Positions 14,840-26,493 are shown, numbered from the stretch's first letter. The stretch: 64,000 bases of DNA from Rhodosporidiobolus odoratus (GCA_034387635.1 JAOANU010000001.1:1798001-1862000); one strand, 5' to 3'. Translations and numbers: made by a program. Notes: a model not told the origin generated them from the letters alone.

Positions 14840-15431
14840 CGGCGCAACCATACCCTGACTTACCAGAGTCACTGCCAGCGACTCCATCATCCATGCCTCC
14901 TCCTGCTCTCTTTCGCCTTTTCATCCAAGTCTCCTCCTTCGCTTTCGCTCGAACCCATTCTAATCACCTGTACTTCTTCTCGCTTCCTCTATCTGTGTGA
15001 ATGACTCGTGTGACTGCTTGTCGTCCCTGGTCTCGTTCTTCTCCCCTTTGTCTTTTCACTGTAGGCCTCTTTTCTTTTGGAAAAAGATTACTGTTGCCTT
15101 TTGTCGGCTGCCAGCTGCTGAAGGAGCGAGACCGTGAGCCGTGAGCCGTGCGCCGTGATACTTCAGCGATACTAGAGAGCAGAAAGAGGGCAGACGGCGA
15201 AGGGCGCAGAACGTCAAGTGCATGTCGCGGTAAAAGGCAAGAGATCGAGGAGGAGAGCTTCGCCAGAACAGCTCTCCGGGCAAGCGGACTTCGCTGCATC
15301 GCTCTCGGCACGGCTGCGGCTGAGACGTACATTCTTACACAACAGCCTGCTCGAGGTGACTGCCAAAGCAGGATGCAAGAGGGAAAGCCTCATTCTGGTT
15401 GGAAGACATTACCTCTACTCCATTACACACC
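14840..15431. other. Intergenic, H1 3' flank and NI9M promoter
   Basis: T/C-rich 3' flank of H1, then about 250 bases of mixed sequence upstream of the complex I subunit gene. Around 15136-15155 a short near-repeat (gtgagccgtgagccgtgcgc) is visible. No coding signal. Confidence 0.5.
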
Positions 15432-16113
15432 ATGTCGCTGTTGGGACCTTTCCGCCGTACTTACTCTTACCTGGTACGCTGCCCTCCCCGGTCCGTAGAG
15501 CGGAAACCCGAGCTGACCTTGTCCTCCTCCCCGTTCACCTCCCCCGCCTACAACCTCCTCGATCTCCCCTCGTACAACTCGTTGGACTCGCTGCGCTTGT
15601 CTGTGGTGGACGTAATGACGTGTAGCAACGGCAAGCGCACGAGCAGCCGGCTATCTTCTACTCCATCGCCATCGGCTTCGTCGGTACGTTCTTTCCTCCC
15701 CCTGATGCCCCGCCGCACCCATCCAAAGCGACAATGAGCTGTACCGGGCTAATGTAGTTGTCTCGCAGGCCCCGCGCTCGTCGTGACGGTTCCGGAAGTG
15801 AGGAAGCGGTACTTTGGTTACAAGCCGGTGGAGCGCCCGCCTACGACTTACCCTCGTGCGTACCTTCCTTTGTTTACCAGGACAGGATGCTGTGCTGACG
15901 GACCATGCTCATCAAACCCTCGCTCGGCCCTGCTGCCGCTCGTGACCCCGTTCATACGGCGCCTGTTTTTCTCATTCTTCCTTGCTATCTCCCGCCCGCG
16001 TTCTCTCGACATCTCTGCGCCCTGTCTTCGCTCCTCTCGGCGCCGCTTCAGTGCCCACTCGACCAAGGGAAGCGACGGAAGGGTACGACGATGGATGGAA
16101 GTTGCAGGCATGA
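15432..16113 (+). CDS. NADH:ubiquinone oxidoreductase 9.5 kDa subunit (NI9M/NDUFA3-like)
   Basis: Accessory subunit of mitochondrial complex I with one membrane span. Four exons read MSLLGPFRRTYSYL, then QRQAHEQPAIFYSIAIGFVG, then PALVVTVPEVRKRYFGYKPV and, after an acceptor at about 16050, PLPTRPREATEGYDDG ending KLQA and TGA at 16111-16113. The order AHEQPAIFYS - hydrophobic span - VRKRYFG - TYPLP - EGYDDG is that of fungal NI9M proteins, and the length (about 80 residues) fits. The last exon is split from the third by an intron of about 190 nt. It lies tail-to-tail with MPC1. Confidence 0.82.
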
Positions 16114-16375
16114 GTGAGCGGGTGGGAAGGGCGCGAGGGAGACAGAGAGTAGTAGGCGGATACCCCTGCATGGCAAAAGGCGTTCCTTACGATGCGCGAC
16201 GATGCTATCTACACACCAACTCGCAGAGGCTAGCCAGGGGAAGCTGACACGAGACGAGCTTGACAACAGCCTTTTCTTCCTACTTCTCTCCAGCGCCACA
16301 CGCGCGCCATGCATCTACCTTGCGACAAGGCTCCCGACAAGGCTCGGAATCGGGGTACATGGCACGAACAAAACC

Positions 16376-17258
16376 CTAAGAAGAAGTCACGGCATCCTTC
16401 ACCTTCTCCATCTCGTCCTTGCCGCCAAAGTCTGCGAGATCGTGCGCAGGGGTGAGTAGGCATGCAAAGATCTAGAAGCGCCGGAGGTCTCGCACAATTG
16501 TCTGCGAGCAAGGAGTGTATGTCAGCCTCGGGCATGTAGGGCAGAGGGTAAGACAAGCGTACATTGAACAAATCGCGCTCCTTGCAGTGCTTGAGCCGTG
16601 GCGTTTGTAGCGTGCTGCAGCAAGTAGCAAATCAGTATGGAAGGGGACTATAACCATGTTGGAATGGCGTACGCAAGCGAAGAGAAGGTACTGCCGGGCG
16701 GAGGGGCAAAAGGTCAGTCGTGCAATGCGGAAGATGAGGTCGGCGTAAGCTAACATTTCGGGGCTGAACTCGCCACGCTGGAAAGTAAGGTCCGTCAGTA
16801 TTCAGATCCTGAGGTCATGCGGCGGAAGCCATACCGAACCGCATGAACACCAGCCTGCAACAGATGAAAAGGGTCAGCAGTTTCTCCCCGGAATACAAGC
16901 ACAGACAGGGGACGAACGAGTAAGAGCTAAGCGCGAGGGTCATAGGTCCAGAGATGAACTTTGCCTCCTTGCCCGTCAAGTCGGCGATAGCGGCAAGCGG
17001 GAGACCCCAGTTGGCGACGGGCCTGCAGAAGATAAAGCGAATTATGCGAGCAGAGGGCAGTTTCGAACCGGTATAGGCGGATCAGCTCGGGGTCGGTATA
17101 GATACGGATTCGGACGGGTGCGCACCCCCAGAAGTGGGTCGACATGAAGTAGTTGCGCGCTTCGGGCGACCTGGTGGAGGAAGAGGTTGAATCAGCATCG
17201 CAGCGACGGACGGCGGCGGAGGGACTGACTTGGCCCAGGACATGAATGCAGATGCCAT
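16376..17258 (-). CDS. MPC1: Mitochondrial pyruvate carrier subunit 1
   Basis: Inner-membrane subunit of the heterodimer that imports pyruvate into mitochondria. ATG 17258 gives [10 protein letters not shown], then [73 protein letters not shown] and RFVQYFGG, ending KDAVTSS with TAG at 16376-16378. The [24 protein letters not shown] and RNYLLFACHATN blocks are diagnostic for MPC1, and the length (about 120 residues) is normal. The small gene is cut into about eight exons. One of them (16673-16690) is only 18 nt (YLLFAC) and the next upstream one is about 23 nt. It is divergent from the EFM7 gene. Confidence 0.92.
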
Positions 17259-17401
17259 TTTGCGATGTCTTGATCTAGCCAGGGCAGGAGAGGGGAAGCG
17301 GGAGGAGGAAAGCGCGAGATGAACGAGATGAAGCGGTTCATCTCCCGCTCTCCCGCTTGCTACTGCTTGACAGCTCGGCACACAACTCAGCTCACAGCGA
17401 C
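17259..17401. promoter_or_regulatory. Divergent promoter, MPC1/EFM7
   Basis: 143 bases lie between the two start codons, with GC-rich sequence and CTCCCGCTCTCCCGC tracts. No clear TATA box. Confidence 0.45.
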
Positions 17402-18594
17402 ATGTCACGTGCCTCGACCCCTTCTGCCGGCTCAGACGACGAGGGCTTTGCCGGTATTTTCGAAGTAAGTCGTCTCTCAGCTCTAGCTTCCTCTCAATCG
17501 CCCGTTGAACCTTGGGAACGTGCAGGAGCCACGAGCACCCACGCCGCCTCCGACCGTGCAGAGTTACAAGCGAAGAAAGTACGGCGGAGTCGCCGAGCGA
17601 GTTGGGGAGGACGAGGTCGAGGTTGGTCTGGTGTCGGGACATCCACTTTGGGGTGCGTGCCGTTCCCCTCTACCGTCTTGCACCGCGCTGACCGCTCCGC
17701 CTGCAGGTCATATTCTCTACCCTGCCGCGATTGCGCTTTCCCGTTTTCTCGAGATTCATGCCGCAAGTCTTCTACATGGCCCAGACGGACGAGGGAAGGG
17801 CAAAGGGAAAGCTGTACTGGAACTTGGGGCGGGAGGAGGTCTGCCGGGCTTGACGGCGGCACTTGAAGGGGCAGGAAACGTATGTTGCCCCTTCGAGCTT
17901 TTCCTTTTCTCCTCTTTGTTCCGACTGACCTTGACCCCTCCAGGTCGTCATATCTGACTTTCCCGACGCATCACTCGTCAAGAACATCGAGCAGAACATC
18001 GCGGCCAATGCGTCTTTGGTGGACAGCTCGCTGGTTGCAGACGCGGTTGCGAAGGTCCGTTTGATCTGCTTTCCGCTCGAGACGGGGCAGAACTGATCGA
18101 TGACGTCTCTAGGGCTTCACATGGGGTTCTCCGTCTAGCGCTCTGCTGGAAGCCTCAGGCGGGCGCAAGTTCGACGTGATCCTCCTGTCCGACCTCGTCT
18201 TCAACCACTCGCAACATGTTGCCCTCCTGAATACATGCCTCTCCTGCATTGCCGCTCCCTCCGAAGACTCTCGTACCCCGCCGCCGCCAGCTTCAACACC
18301 TGCTGTCGATGTCTCTCCTTCCACCTTGTCCACCCCAGTCGTTCTCTGCTTCTTCTCCCATCACCGACCAAAGTTTGTTGAGGCGGATCTCAGGATACTG
18401 TCGCTGGCAGAGGGGCAGGGTTGGACAGTAACCAAAGTGTGGGAGGACAAGGAGGCAGGGGTGCGTCGCCTCTGACCTTTCCGAGCTGTTTTGCGTGCTG
18501 ATCCTGGCCACCTGTGCAGCCGGCTTTCCCGGAGGACGACGGAGACTTGACTATCCGAGGGACGGTACATGGGTATGCCCTCACCCGAGCTTAG
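17402..18594 (+). CDS. EFM7: Protein N-terminal/lysine methyltransferase, Efm7 (Nnt1) family
   Basis: SAM-dependent class I methyltransferase whose yeast member modifies the N-terminus and Lys-2 of elongation factor 1A. It starts MSRASTPSAGSDDEG. Exon 2 has EPRAPTPPPTVQSYKRR; then GHILYPAAIALSRFLE, SAM motif I VLELGAGGGLPGL, motif II VVISDFPDASLVKNI and the family block FDVILLSDLVFNHSQH, then VVLCFFSHHRPKFVE. The last exon reads FPEDDGDLTIRGTVHG and stops at TAG 18592-18594. An open stretch to 18744 (RIKRLWERDPEVV...) could be a further exon if GTATGC at about 18571 is a donor; family members usually end soon after the VHGY/VYGW block, so I keep the short form. Confidence 0.85.
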
Positions 18595-18865
18595 GCCCAT
18601 GTGCAAGGAAGGGTGTTGCACCTTTAATCCTATGCGACTTGGCCGTGCCCGCCGAATCAAACGCTTATGGGAACGAGACCCAGAAGTTGTGCAGACCGCG
18701 TATCAGGGCAAGGTAAAAGTGATTCTGCGCCGGCGCGACTTGTAGGTGTTATCGTATACTCTTCATTACCTTTCCCCCACTCTGCTTGACTCTTGCTTTC
18801 AAAACTCTGATGTTTGCTTTGTTGCTGCTTCATGTGCACACAGTTATACGAGTTTTTGATAAGTG
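18595..18865. other. EFM7 3' flank, start of a gene-poor stretch
   Basis: No gene supported. It includes the open frame to 18744 discussed under EFM7, then T/C-rich sequence with AT-richer patches near 18750-18860. Confidence 0.4.
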
Positions 18866-18867
18866 AC

Positions 18868-19126
18868 AGGCAGACTCACGCACTGGTCTGCGCACTTCTG
18901 GGCCACTAGTCCAGCTTTGATTCACGAACACGGTGCACAAGAGAGTCAGTAACGCCGGAAAGAGATAGGGAGACCCGCATGTCGGTAGGGTGTGAAGCGC
19001 CACGGATACGACACTCGGCGACACAATCCAGGTGGGGAGGATGGAAGCAAGCATGTGGGGTAGGGGAGCCATGTAAACAGGTGGCGCAGGTGATAGGAAG
19101 AGGACGGAACCCTTCATTCCAGCCTG
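18868..19126 (-). pseudogene. Degenerate RPL23 (uL14) fragment retaining an intron
   Basis: This block matches the intact RPL23 gene at about 21842-22102 along its length, on the same strand, with small indels and scattered substitutions. It covers the equivalent of exon 8 (reads AGLVAQKCADQC where the gene has [12 protein letters not shown]), the whole upstream intron with its GTAAACATGG-type interior, and the end of exon 7 (GMKGS for EMKGS). Both splice sites of exon 8 look intact. Similarity stops abruptly at each side, with no start codon and no other exons nearby. Because the intron is present it arose from genomic DNA, not from mRNA. It is not expected to make a functional protein. Confidence 0.8.
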
Positions 19127-21552
19127 AACAGTTACTCAAGGTCAAAGGGCCAGTGCCGTGCGTCAGCAAGTCAAGGTGAACGAAGCTGCACATACATGTG
19201 CGGGGGCACGGCTGTTTGCAAACGGGAACAAACGCACCTGAGGAGGGAAGGATTTCGGCTGGCTGAAAATCTCGGAGGAGACGACACCTGCGCACTCAAG
19301 CGGGTTCAGTATACGCTTTAGAGTCGCCGTGACCCTGGCATCAGTCACCGGTCTCCGGAGGAAAAGCCAGAGAGCGATCATTTACGCAGTTGAGAAGGCC
19401 TTGACATGCAATGTTTGCTCTCTCGCAGGTAGAATACCGTTCTGCTGTGTTGCGAGATGCAGCCGACCCGTACATCCTGTATGGACTGGGCCTAGCCTGT
19501 AGATCGAGTACAGCCTATCAGCCGGAGTGTGACTGTGCGATGAGACGGAAGGCTCGGCGCTCGAGCTCTGTCAGGCCATCACAGCTCTCGTCGACCTGCC
19601 TTCGGTCTACGCGAGCAGTGTTATCGGTGATCCTCGTCGCCGAGACACGCTAGCTACTCTCAAGCAAAAGAATGAAGAAAAAGACCAGTCCGCCAGCTTG
19701 GCCGCGAGCAGTATTCTAGTATCTAACCAGTCGTCTGCTCTCAGCTGCTTCGCGCACCTGTGCATGAATGGGGCCCGCTTGCAGAGACCAAGCAACGCCG
19801 TGTCGAGAGCGCAAAGTACGAGGGATAGCAAAGCAGCGGGATGGTGCACCTCGGTTCTGACGCGGCCCGTAAAGTCCCCTTCGACCTCTGGACACTCTTT
19901 CCAATGCCTCGATCCCGGTAGACCTGTGACAGCGAATCCATGGTCTCACAGGGTGTAAGGGGCGGTGTGGCGCAGCATACGGGGACCGGGGCTAGCAGCA
20001 TGCGCTCTCTGCACATCGTGTCGGCGTTTTCCCGCCCTCCGCTGTCCGGCAGCCTTTTATCTTGGTCGTAACTGAGTCTGCTCAACTCTCTTACTCAGCC
20101 CGCAGACCTTGAGGGGCAACTAACGTCAAGTCCTTGCCTTGACCTTCTCAACTTGCCTTTTCTTCTGTCTGCCGTGTCTGCTTTCTCGGGTCCTGATGTG
20201 CCTATGACGACGCCTGGCTTATCGTGGGTGTACGAGTCACCGCTTGGTGTTCGGCATTGGAGTGAGGGGGAAGATCATATCGAGCCCCAACTGTTCCCTG
20301 TAGTCTTTGCCGTTTTCTTCCTCTCCCCCTTTTCCCCCAGTCGAGCGGCCAGTAGCTGGACGCATACGATGTAGCTGTAAACACGGGTATATGAGGGTGA
20401 CTATCTGCTCCTGCACCCCTGCCGGCGGGACAAGCTGATCCCCCTGCCTGACTCACATTTTATCGCTGGCGAACGCTGGCCTGTTTGCGTCCCGCTCCGG
20501 CATGATCTTCTTTGTCTGCCTAAGCTCACACCTCGGCCTTGCGAGCTGCTCCCTGACCGGCGCACTCGTGTGCGCCCCTAGCTGACTTATACCGCAGAAC
20601 CGGTAAAAAGAGAAAACGGAGCCTGGACTCCCAATGCGAGTCCGGGACCTCTGTACGGTTGCAAGGTGAGCTTATGCCACTGCAGCTTCTTCACACCAGA
20701 CCTAGGGAAGATGTTGCACGGCCATAAGGACACGAGAGATTCGTATACAACCCTGCAACCTCCCGAGCTGCACCTGTGCCCTTCTGCAGTCAGGCCGCGA
20801 TCAGGGGCTCAACAATGTCTGTCTGAGCTGAGGATCGATGGTGGAAAACTGCGAAGGCGGCAAGGGCGCTTATGCTGCCGAGGTCAATCTCTGCAGGCCC
20901 GGACTCGCTGCAGCTGCCGTTCTGAATCCGCCGTGACCAAAGCGCTGTACCTCGCCGCTGATGCGGTGCTCAAGCGTCCGAGACCGGTACAGCTGATAGA
21001 GTGGTCATACAAACACGACAAATGGGATCAGCGGTCACGAAAGAGAGGGGACAGAGACGAAGAAGAATGGCTAGCCACCTTGCAATCCATCTCCCCCTCC
21101 CTGTCCTATATGAACGGCTGGCGTGAGCGAGGCGGGAGAGGAGGGGCTAGCGACAAGTCCCTCTCTGCCTGATCTGGTGTCACATTCTGGCGTGACGAGA
21201 AAACCGTCTGTCTCCTCACCCTCGGAGCCTGATCCAAGAGGCCGTAGCGCGCCGCCCAGTAACCGGTATCGTCACACTGTCTTCCAGCGCTGGGACGGCT
21301 AGCGCAAGGCAGCTGCGAGCTGACCTGGGCACTAAGGAAAAGACGGCGTGCTGGGGCGACTCCGCGCCCGTGTCCTCCGGACCCGGAAGGAGCTGCCGCA
21401 AAGACCAAGCTGAGAAGCCACTGAGCGCAGCTTGCCCGTTACTTGATGCGTCTTTCTTCGACCTCTCCCGACTCTCCTTGCTGAAAAGCGATTATTGGAA
21501 ACAACCCTTTGCAAGGTCACCACTTCGAACATATCCCTCGACCATGGACCGC
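19127..21552. other. Gene-poor stretch, about 2.4 kb
   Basis: Only short unsupported open frames on both strands, none with recognisable motifs or a convincing exon chain. The sequence is less GC-skewed toward codon-like patterns than its neighbours. An imperfect 9-bp hairpin sits at 20622-20646. I found no transposase, reverse transcriptase, tRNA or long repeat, so it may be decayed intergenic DNA. Confidence 0.5.
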
Positions 21553-23303
21553 TTAGACGACGGTACCTACAGGCAGAGTCAAGGGAGAGAGGCAAATAGG
21601 AGCCAGAAAGGAGAGAGCCAGTAGGGAGAAAGAGGACGCAGAAGAAAAGTTAGTTTGATTGTCTCTTGAAGCTTGCGCAGAGCGGAATCAAGACGCACCG
21701 GCGTTGGAGGCGATACGCGCTGAGCGTTGCGGAGCATTGTGGAAGCCATGTCAGCAAAAAATTCGGGTAGACGCTGCAGCGAACGCTGCGAGAGATGTCC
21801 GGTCCGAAGGACCGGAAAATATTGATATATAGTACAGAGGGGACTCACGCCAGAGGTCTGCGCACTCCTTCGCCACTGGTCCAGCTTTGATTCACGAAGA
21901 CGGTGCACCAGAGAGTCAGTATTACGCCAGAGATAGATAGGGAGACCCGCATGTCGGTAGGGCGGGAAGCGCCACGGATACGACACACGACGACACAGTC
22001 GAGGTGGGGAGGGTAGAAGCAAGCATGTGGGGTAGGGGAGCCATGTAAACAGGCGGCGTAGGTGATGGGAAGAGGACGAACCGATGGCGGAACCCTTCAT
22101 CTCACCCTTGGGGTTGACCTGGTAGCGGGAAAGATACATGAGTACAGAGTCTTGGAAAAAGTTGGAGGCGACTTACGATAACACCGGCGTTGTCCTGTGG
22201 CGAAGTACACACAGAGGAAAAAAGAAGCAAGAGGATGAAAAGGTCAATATAGGACAAACAGGTAAACGGACAAGGAACGTACCTCGAAGTAGAGGAAGAC
22301 ACCGTCACGACGGCGCCACGCCTTGCGCTGGCGGACGACGACTACGTGTAGAGAGGAGCGCAGACGAAACAGACGAAGAAAAGCAATGTAGTCAGTTTCG
22401 GAGCAACGCGGTCTGGCCGCGGTGGGCAGAAGGGGAGAGGGCAGAATAAACTCACTCGCGGGGTGGACTGTTGACGAGCATCAAGAAGACGACAGGGCGT
22501 GCGGGAGTCGACGGAGTAAACGGAGGAAGGGAAAGAGGCGTTCATCCATCAGTACTCATTTTCCGGCGTCCTCACTGCCGGCATCCCCACTAATTCCATC
22601 GCTCGCAGCGGGAACAAGCCGGCGCCAGACAGCCCGCGCTTGCGCCCGCTTCATCCGTCTTCTCGCCACGGATGCTCGCCATGGTAATCCTAACGCACCC
22701 TTCTTCCTGAGGTCGGGCTTTCCCTTCTTGACGGTGGCCATGACCATATCTAGTTGTGGGCATTCGGGGAGGCAGTGGGCAACGGAGGAAAGGGTTGCGG
22801 TGGATTGGGAAGGTCGGCGGGACGGTAAGCGCGAGGAGTGGAAACAGCGGTGATGGTTGTCGAGGACACGCCAAGAGAAGTGGTAGGCATATGCAGATGT
22901 CAAAGGGAGCAGGTGAGGTGGGGACAGTTGCGTAGGCGCAGGGTCAAGTCGGAAGCGGTTCGTAGACGAAAGTTGCAAGAGGTCGTACAACGAGGAGGTT
23001 CAGTCAGAATGTCCGAAGGCAATGGAAGGAGAAGGGGCGGAACGCACCGCCAGCGGAAGCAGCCGGGAGACGGTTGAGGCGGGCACCGGTACGGGTGACG
23101 GCGATGACCTGCAAGTCCGCAACACTCCGTGAATTCCTGCTTTTTCTTCTCCTTCTTCCACTCTCCCTTAACGGATGTGAACGCACGTAGAGGTTCTTGG
23201 CGCCAGAGTTGTCAGCGCAGTTCATGACGGCACCGACGGGGAGGGCGAGGGTCATGCGGAACTTGTTGCCGGCAGAGCCGCCGCGTCCACGTCCAGCAGC
23301 CAT
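21553..23303 (-). CDS. RPL23: 60S ribosomal protein L23 (uL14)
   Basis: Large-subunit protein at the intersubunit face. Ten exons can be placed: 23303-23187 ([15 protein letters not shown]... [12 protein letters not shown]), 23108-23048 ([17 protein letters not shown]), 22749-22699 ([16 protein letters not shown]), 22467-22456 (12 nt, VHPA), 22341-22283 ([19 protein letters not shown]), 22194-22177 (18 nt, DNAGVI), 22118-22082 ([12 protein letters not shown]), 21884-21849 ([12 protein letters not shown]), 21719-21699 (PRIASNAG) and 21566-21553 (TVV, stop). The product matches eukaryotic uL14 throughout at normal length (about 139 residues). Nine introns in so small a gene is notable, as is the second, degenerate copy of the exon 7-8 region 3 kb away. 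Confidence 0.95.
22456..22467 (-). other. 12-nt coding microexon of RPL23
   Basis: On the minus strand it reads TCCACCCCGCGA between AG and a GTGAGT donor. Joined to exon 3 (ending AAGAAGG) and exon 5 (TCGTCGTCC...) it gives K-K-V-H-P-A-I-V-V-R-Q-R-K, which is the conserved uL14 sequence at this point. Without it the conserved VHPA motif is lost. Confidence 0.85.
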
Positions 23304-24532
23304 TGTTGTCTAGTCGAAAGGGGGGAGGGGGAAGAACTGTGCGAGCGGGAAGAGACGAGGCGAGCGGGAGGGCGAGTAATCGAAGAGAAGGTCAGCGGGA
23401 GGCGGTATATTTAGGGGGACTGCTACCGTCTAGGGCGCTGATTCCTGCATGCGAGCAGCATTTCCCCGTGTACCAATGCATTCCCGTCCAGCTGTGTGTG
23501 CCCAGTATACTTGTTGTCGCGTATCTCGATTCGATGCGAGCTCAGAGTTTGCGGATGGTGGAGGAGTCGACTGTCAAGCTGTTGAGCTGACCTGGTAGAG
23601 TGGGAGTTTGGCGAGGGTATGGAGTGTAGCTTGACGAGTCTTGTATAGTCAACAGCTAGATAGCTTACGGTAACGGGTTGGTCAAGGACGAAGAGCAACC
23701 GAAAAGCGAGCGCGGGTCCCTTCCTCCTCACCTTTCAACCAATGTCTCTCGTGGTCTGATGGCTAGGCTTGCACGCCGACCAACAGCAGCAAAAGTACAT
23801 CCACCCATTGCCTCGTCTTCTCCCTTCAATTCTTGCCGCCAAATCATTAACTCGCTCCCGCCCTTTCGACATGGGTCCGCTGCCGGTCGGCAACATCTCT
23901 ACACACACAGAGCACACAATCGTCTAGCGCCAGTACGTGCTCAGTAGACTGCTGAAACGCGTGAAAGTGCGTGCAGTCTTACGGGAATGGGACGTAGCAA
24001 GGTGGGGACCTGATGCATTTTGTCAAAACGACACCTTCGGTTCTCAGTCTCTACAGGCTCTGCAGAATCAGTGGAGGAGAACGCTGCAACCTATTGCCAG
24101 CAGTTGCAGAGCACGGTGACTGTTAAAAGGGCAAAGACGCTGCCGACACTGCGCGACCCGCCATCAAGGTCAAAATGGCTGGCTGGCTCCACCCAACTCG
24201 CCTTCCCACCCTCTGCGCCTTGACGCCGCGCAGCTCGTTGGTATGGCATCAGACAGCCACTTTCCCCTTTGTGCTAAGGCTACCAGCTGTTCCCTTCGAC
24301 CGTCTCCCTTCTTTCCTTGGGTTGCTCCACTTCTCCTGATTCTCAACTTTTCCTTCTTGGGACAAGAGCCCTCCGCCCGTCCGCTATCCAGGATTCCTGC
24401 GTCACGTCGAACGCTGCACCTTGTTCACCGTCGCCTGCGCTTGTGCTCGTTCACCAGCACTCTAGCAGCATCGTTTCGTCCTCGACTTGCATCCCAGACC
24501 CTCGCCCTCAACGAACTCGGCCGCGTCCCGTC
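23304..24532. other. Divergent intergenic region upstream of RPL23
   Basis: About 1.2 kb between RPL23 (minus) and the disordered-protein gene (plus). It should hold the RPL23 promoter. A 23-base stretch from 23745 resembles the 5' part of tRNA-Glu but has no matching 3' half. The plus-strand frame of the downstream gene is open from 24317, so its start could lie upstream of the one chosen. Confidence 0.45.
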
Positions 24533-26208
24533 ATGCAGTACTCCTCCACTTCGACATGGGCGTCTCGATCCGTCGCCCCGCCCGTGCACCCTACCTACCT
24601 TGCGCCCGCGCCGGCAACCCATTCTTCGAGCAATCCCGTTTTCTCCTCTCCGGCCCATGCGTGTCCGCCCTTAACGCCGTCTCACCACGCTCCGCAGCTA
24701 CCTGCTACACCTCAGAGCGCAAGTATCAGGAGGGCTCGAAGCTCTGGTGCCATGTCGACTGCCCCTGTCTACACCCCGTACTCCTTCCAACCTTCCTTAC
24801 CGCCTTCCCCCGTTTCTCCGATCACCCCTCAACGGCCGACGTCGAGTTACACTCAGCCTTACTCCACCCCGGTGACAATGCCTCAGCCCGGCTACGCAGG
24901 GCTAAGCGGCAGCACGTTGAGCCAGCGGAGCTTGTCCGCTCGAAGCATGGAGGATCCGGCGACCGCGGTCGGATTCGCTTACGGTCCTCGGCCAGTCATA
25001 TCTCATCGGCGACAACGCGGTGCATCAGTACAGGCCACTTATGTCGGGCCGACGTATCGACAAGCAGAATCTGAATCCACGCAGCAGTTCTACTTGGGCG
25101 TTCCAGAGTATACGGCTCCGACGATGTCGTACTCGCAAACGGTGCCAACCTCGACTCAGGCTGCGCAACCCGCGGCAGAGGAGGTTTGCAATGTGCGTGT
25201 CCGGCCTGCTCTCCCTTAATGCGGTCGCTGACCTGTGCATCTTCTCTCACTTCGCCACAGTTCTTCCGTGACATGACCGACCTTCTCGGCGAAGACACCA
25301 TGGCGGCCCTCTCTCCGACGTCTGCAGCTCGAACGCTCAGCTACTCCGACTTTCTTCCGCCACCTCCCACCGCCTCGTCTACGCCCTCTTCCACCCGACC
25401 TTCTACTGCATCTGTCAACGTCTCCGGAGTCCTCTTAACGGAAGCCGAATATCAAGAGTACGCCGCTTCGCCTTCGGTAGAATGCCAGCAGCCCTTATCG
25501 CAACCTTTCATCACGCCGAGAGCCGCTTTGCAGCTTCAGCCTTTCCCGCCTCGCGAGCTGCAAAGTCAGTACCTCAACCCGAATACCGCCTGCGGCTACG
25601 GCTACGAGGCTCAACGACCTCTCTCGGCTCCTCCAACGCCCGGCGTCGAACTCGTTCCGACCTTCCCAATCTACGCCTCATCACAAACGGGACCTTACGG
25701 AGGATCCGCCCCTCTCGACCGCCGTCGCGGTTCCTCACTCGAATTGTCCGCCGTGCCTCGTAGCACTGGCTCCGGGTTCGTCGCGGGCCCACTCCATGGC
25801 TACCCTTCGAAAGCTCCTCCACCCGGTTCGACTGCGCCTTCCCAGCAAAACCCCTTCTTCTACCGTCGACCATCTGCCTCGTACCCATCACCAGCCGCGT
25901 ATTATCCACCTCCTCCTATGCCTCCTTCCGCTCGCCCCACCCAAGTTTCCCCCGTCTCTCCTACCCCCGCACCTCGCCCACATTCACCACCTCAACCCGT
26001 CTCTCCCACCTCTTCCAACCCGAAACGTCCTACTCCCTCACGGATCAAGAAGAAGCCTAGTGGCGTGGCGTTCATCAACTTCTCGGCAGCAGACTCTAGG
26101 ACGCTGCTCTCCGGTGTGGCGCCCAGCGGAACGTCGAAGAAGAGGCAGAGGGAGGAGGACGAGGCGAGGGAGCGGGAAGCGAAGCGGGCGGCGACGGTAA
26201 AGCGCTGA
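24533..26208 (+). CDS. Large disordered protein, possibly a nuclear regulator
   Basis: Two exons: 24533-25192 (MQYSSTSTWASRS... AEEVCN) and 25261-26208 (FFRDMTDLLGEDTM...), joined across a 68-nt intron with GTGCGT donor and CACAG acceptor. The protein is Pro/Ser/Tyr-rich (PYSFQPSLPPSPVSP, YYPPPPMPPSARPT) with no folded domain visible in the first 500 residues. The last 60 residues look ordered and basic: RIKKKPSGVAFINFSAADS, LLSGVAPSGTSKKRQ, then a charged EREAKR helix, suggesting nuclear localisation. I have seen similar FINF-GVAPSG tails in uncharacterised fungal proteins but cannot name a function. An upstream ATG in the same frame at 24317 is possible. Confidence 0.7.
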
Positions 26209-26493
26209 GCTCTGCTGGCGCGGCCCGGGGTACCACGATGCGCCGGCTCGTCTGGCTGAAGCATGCGTGACTTTTCTTTCATTCACCCTAATTTTTCTTT
26301 CCATCGATTTGCTTTTGTCGCAATCCGTAGTCAGTTGTGTCATTGTTGTTGTCTCGATGCACTACTCATATGGATTGGTCCCTTATTTACACATTACTCG
26401 GGAGACCAAGTTGACTTCGCCTTCCTCGCGTCTTCTCTTTGTCTTCGTACATCTCGTCTCTGCATTCTTGCTACAGAAAGCCGCTCAAACTAC

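Noticed and set aside
18600..18744. Open stretch reading RIKRLWERDPEVVQ after EFM7
   Set aside because: It could be a last exon of EFM7, but the conserved end of the family is already reached at the TAG at 18592-18594, and no acceptor joins it in frame without losing the VHGY block.
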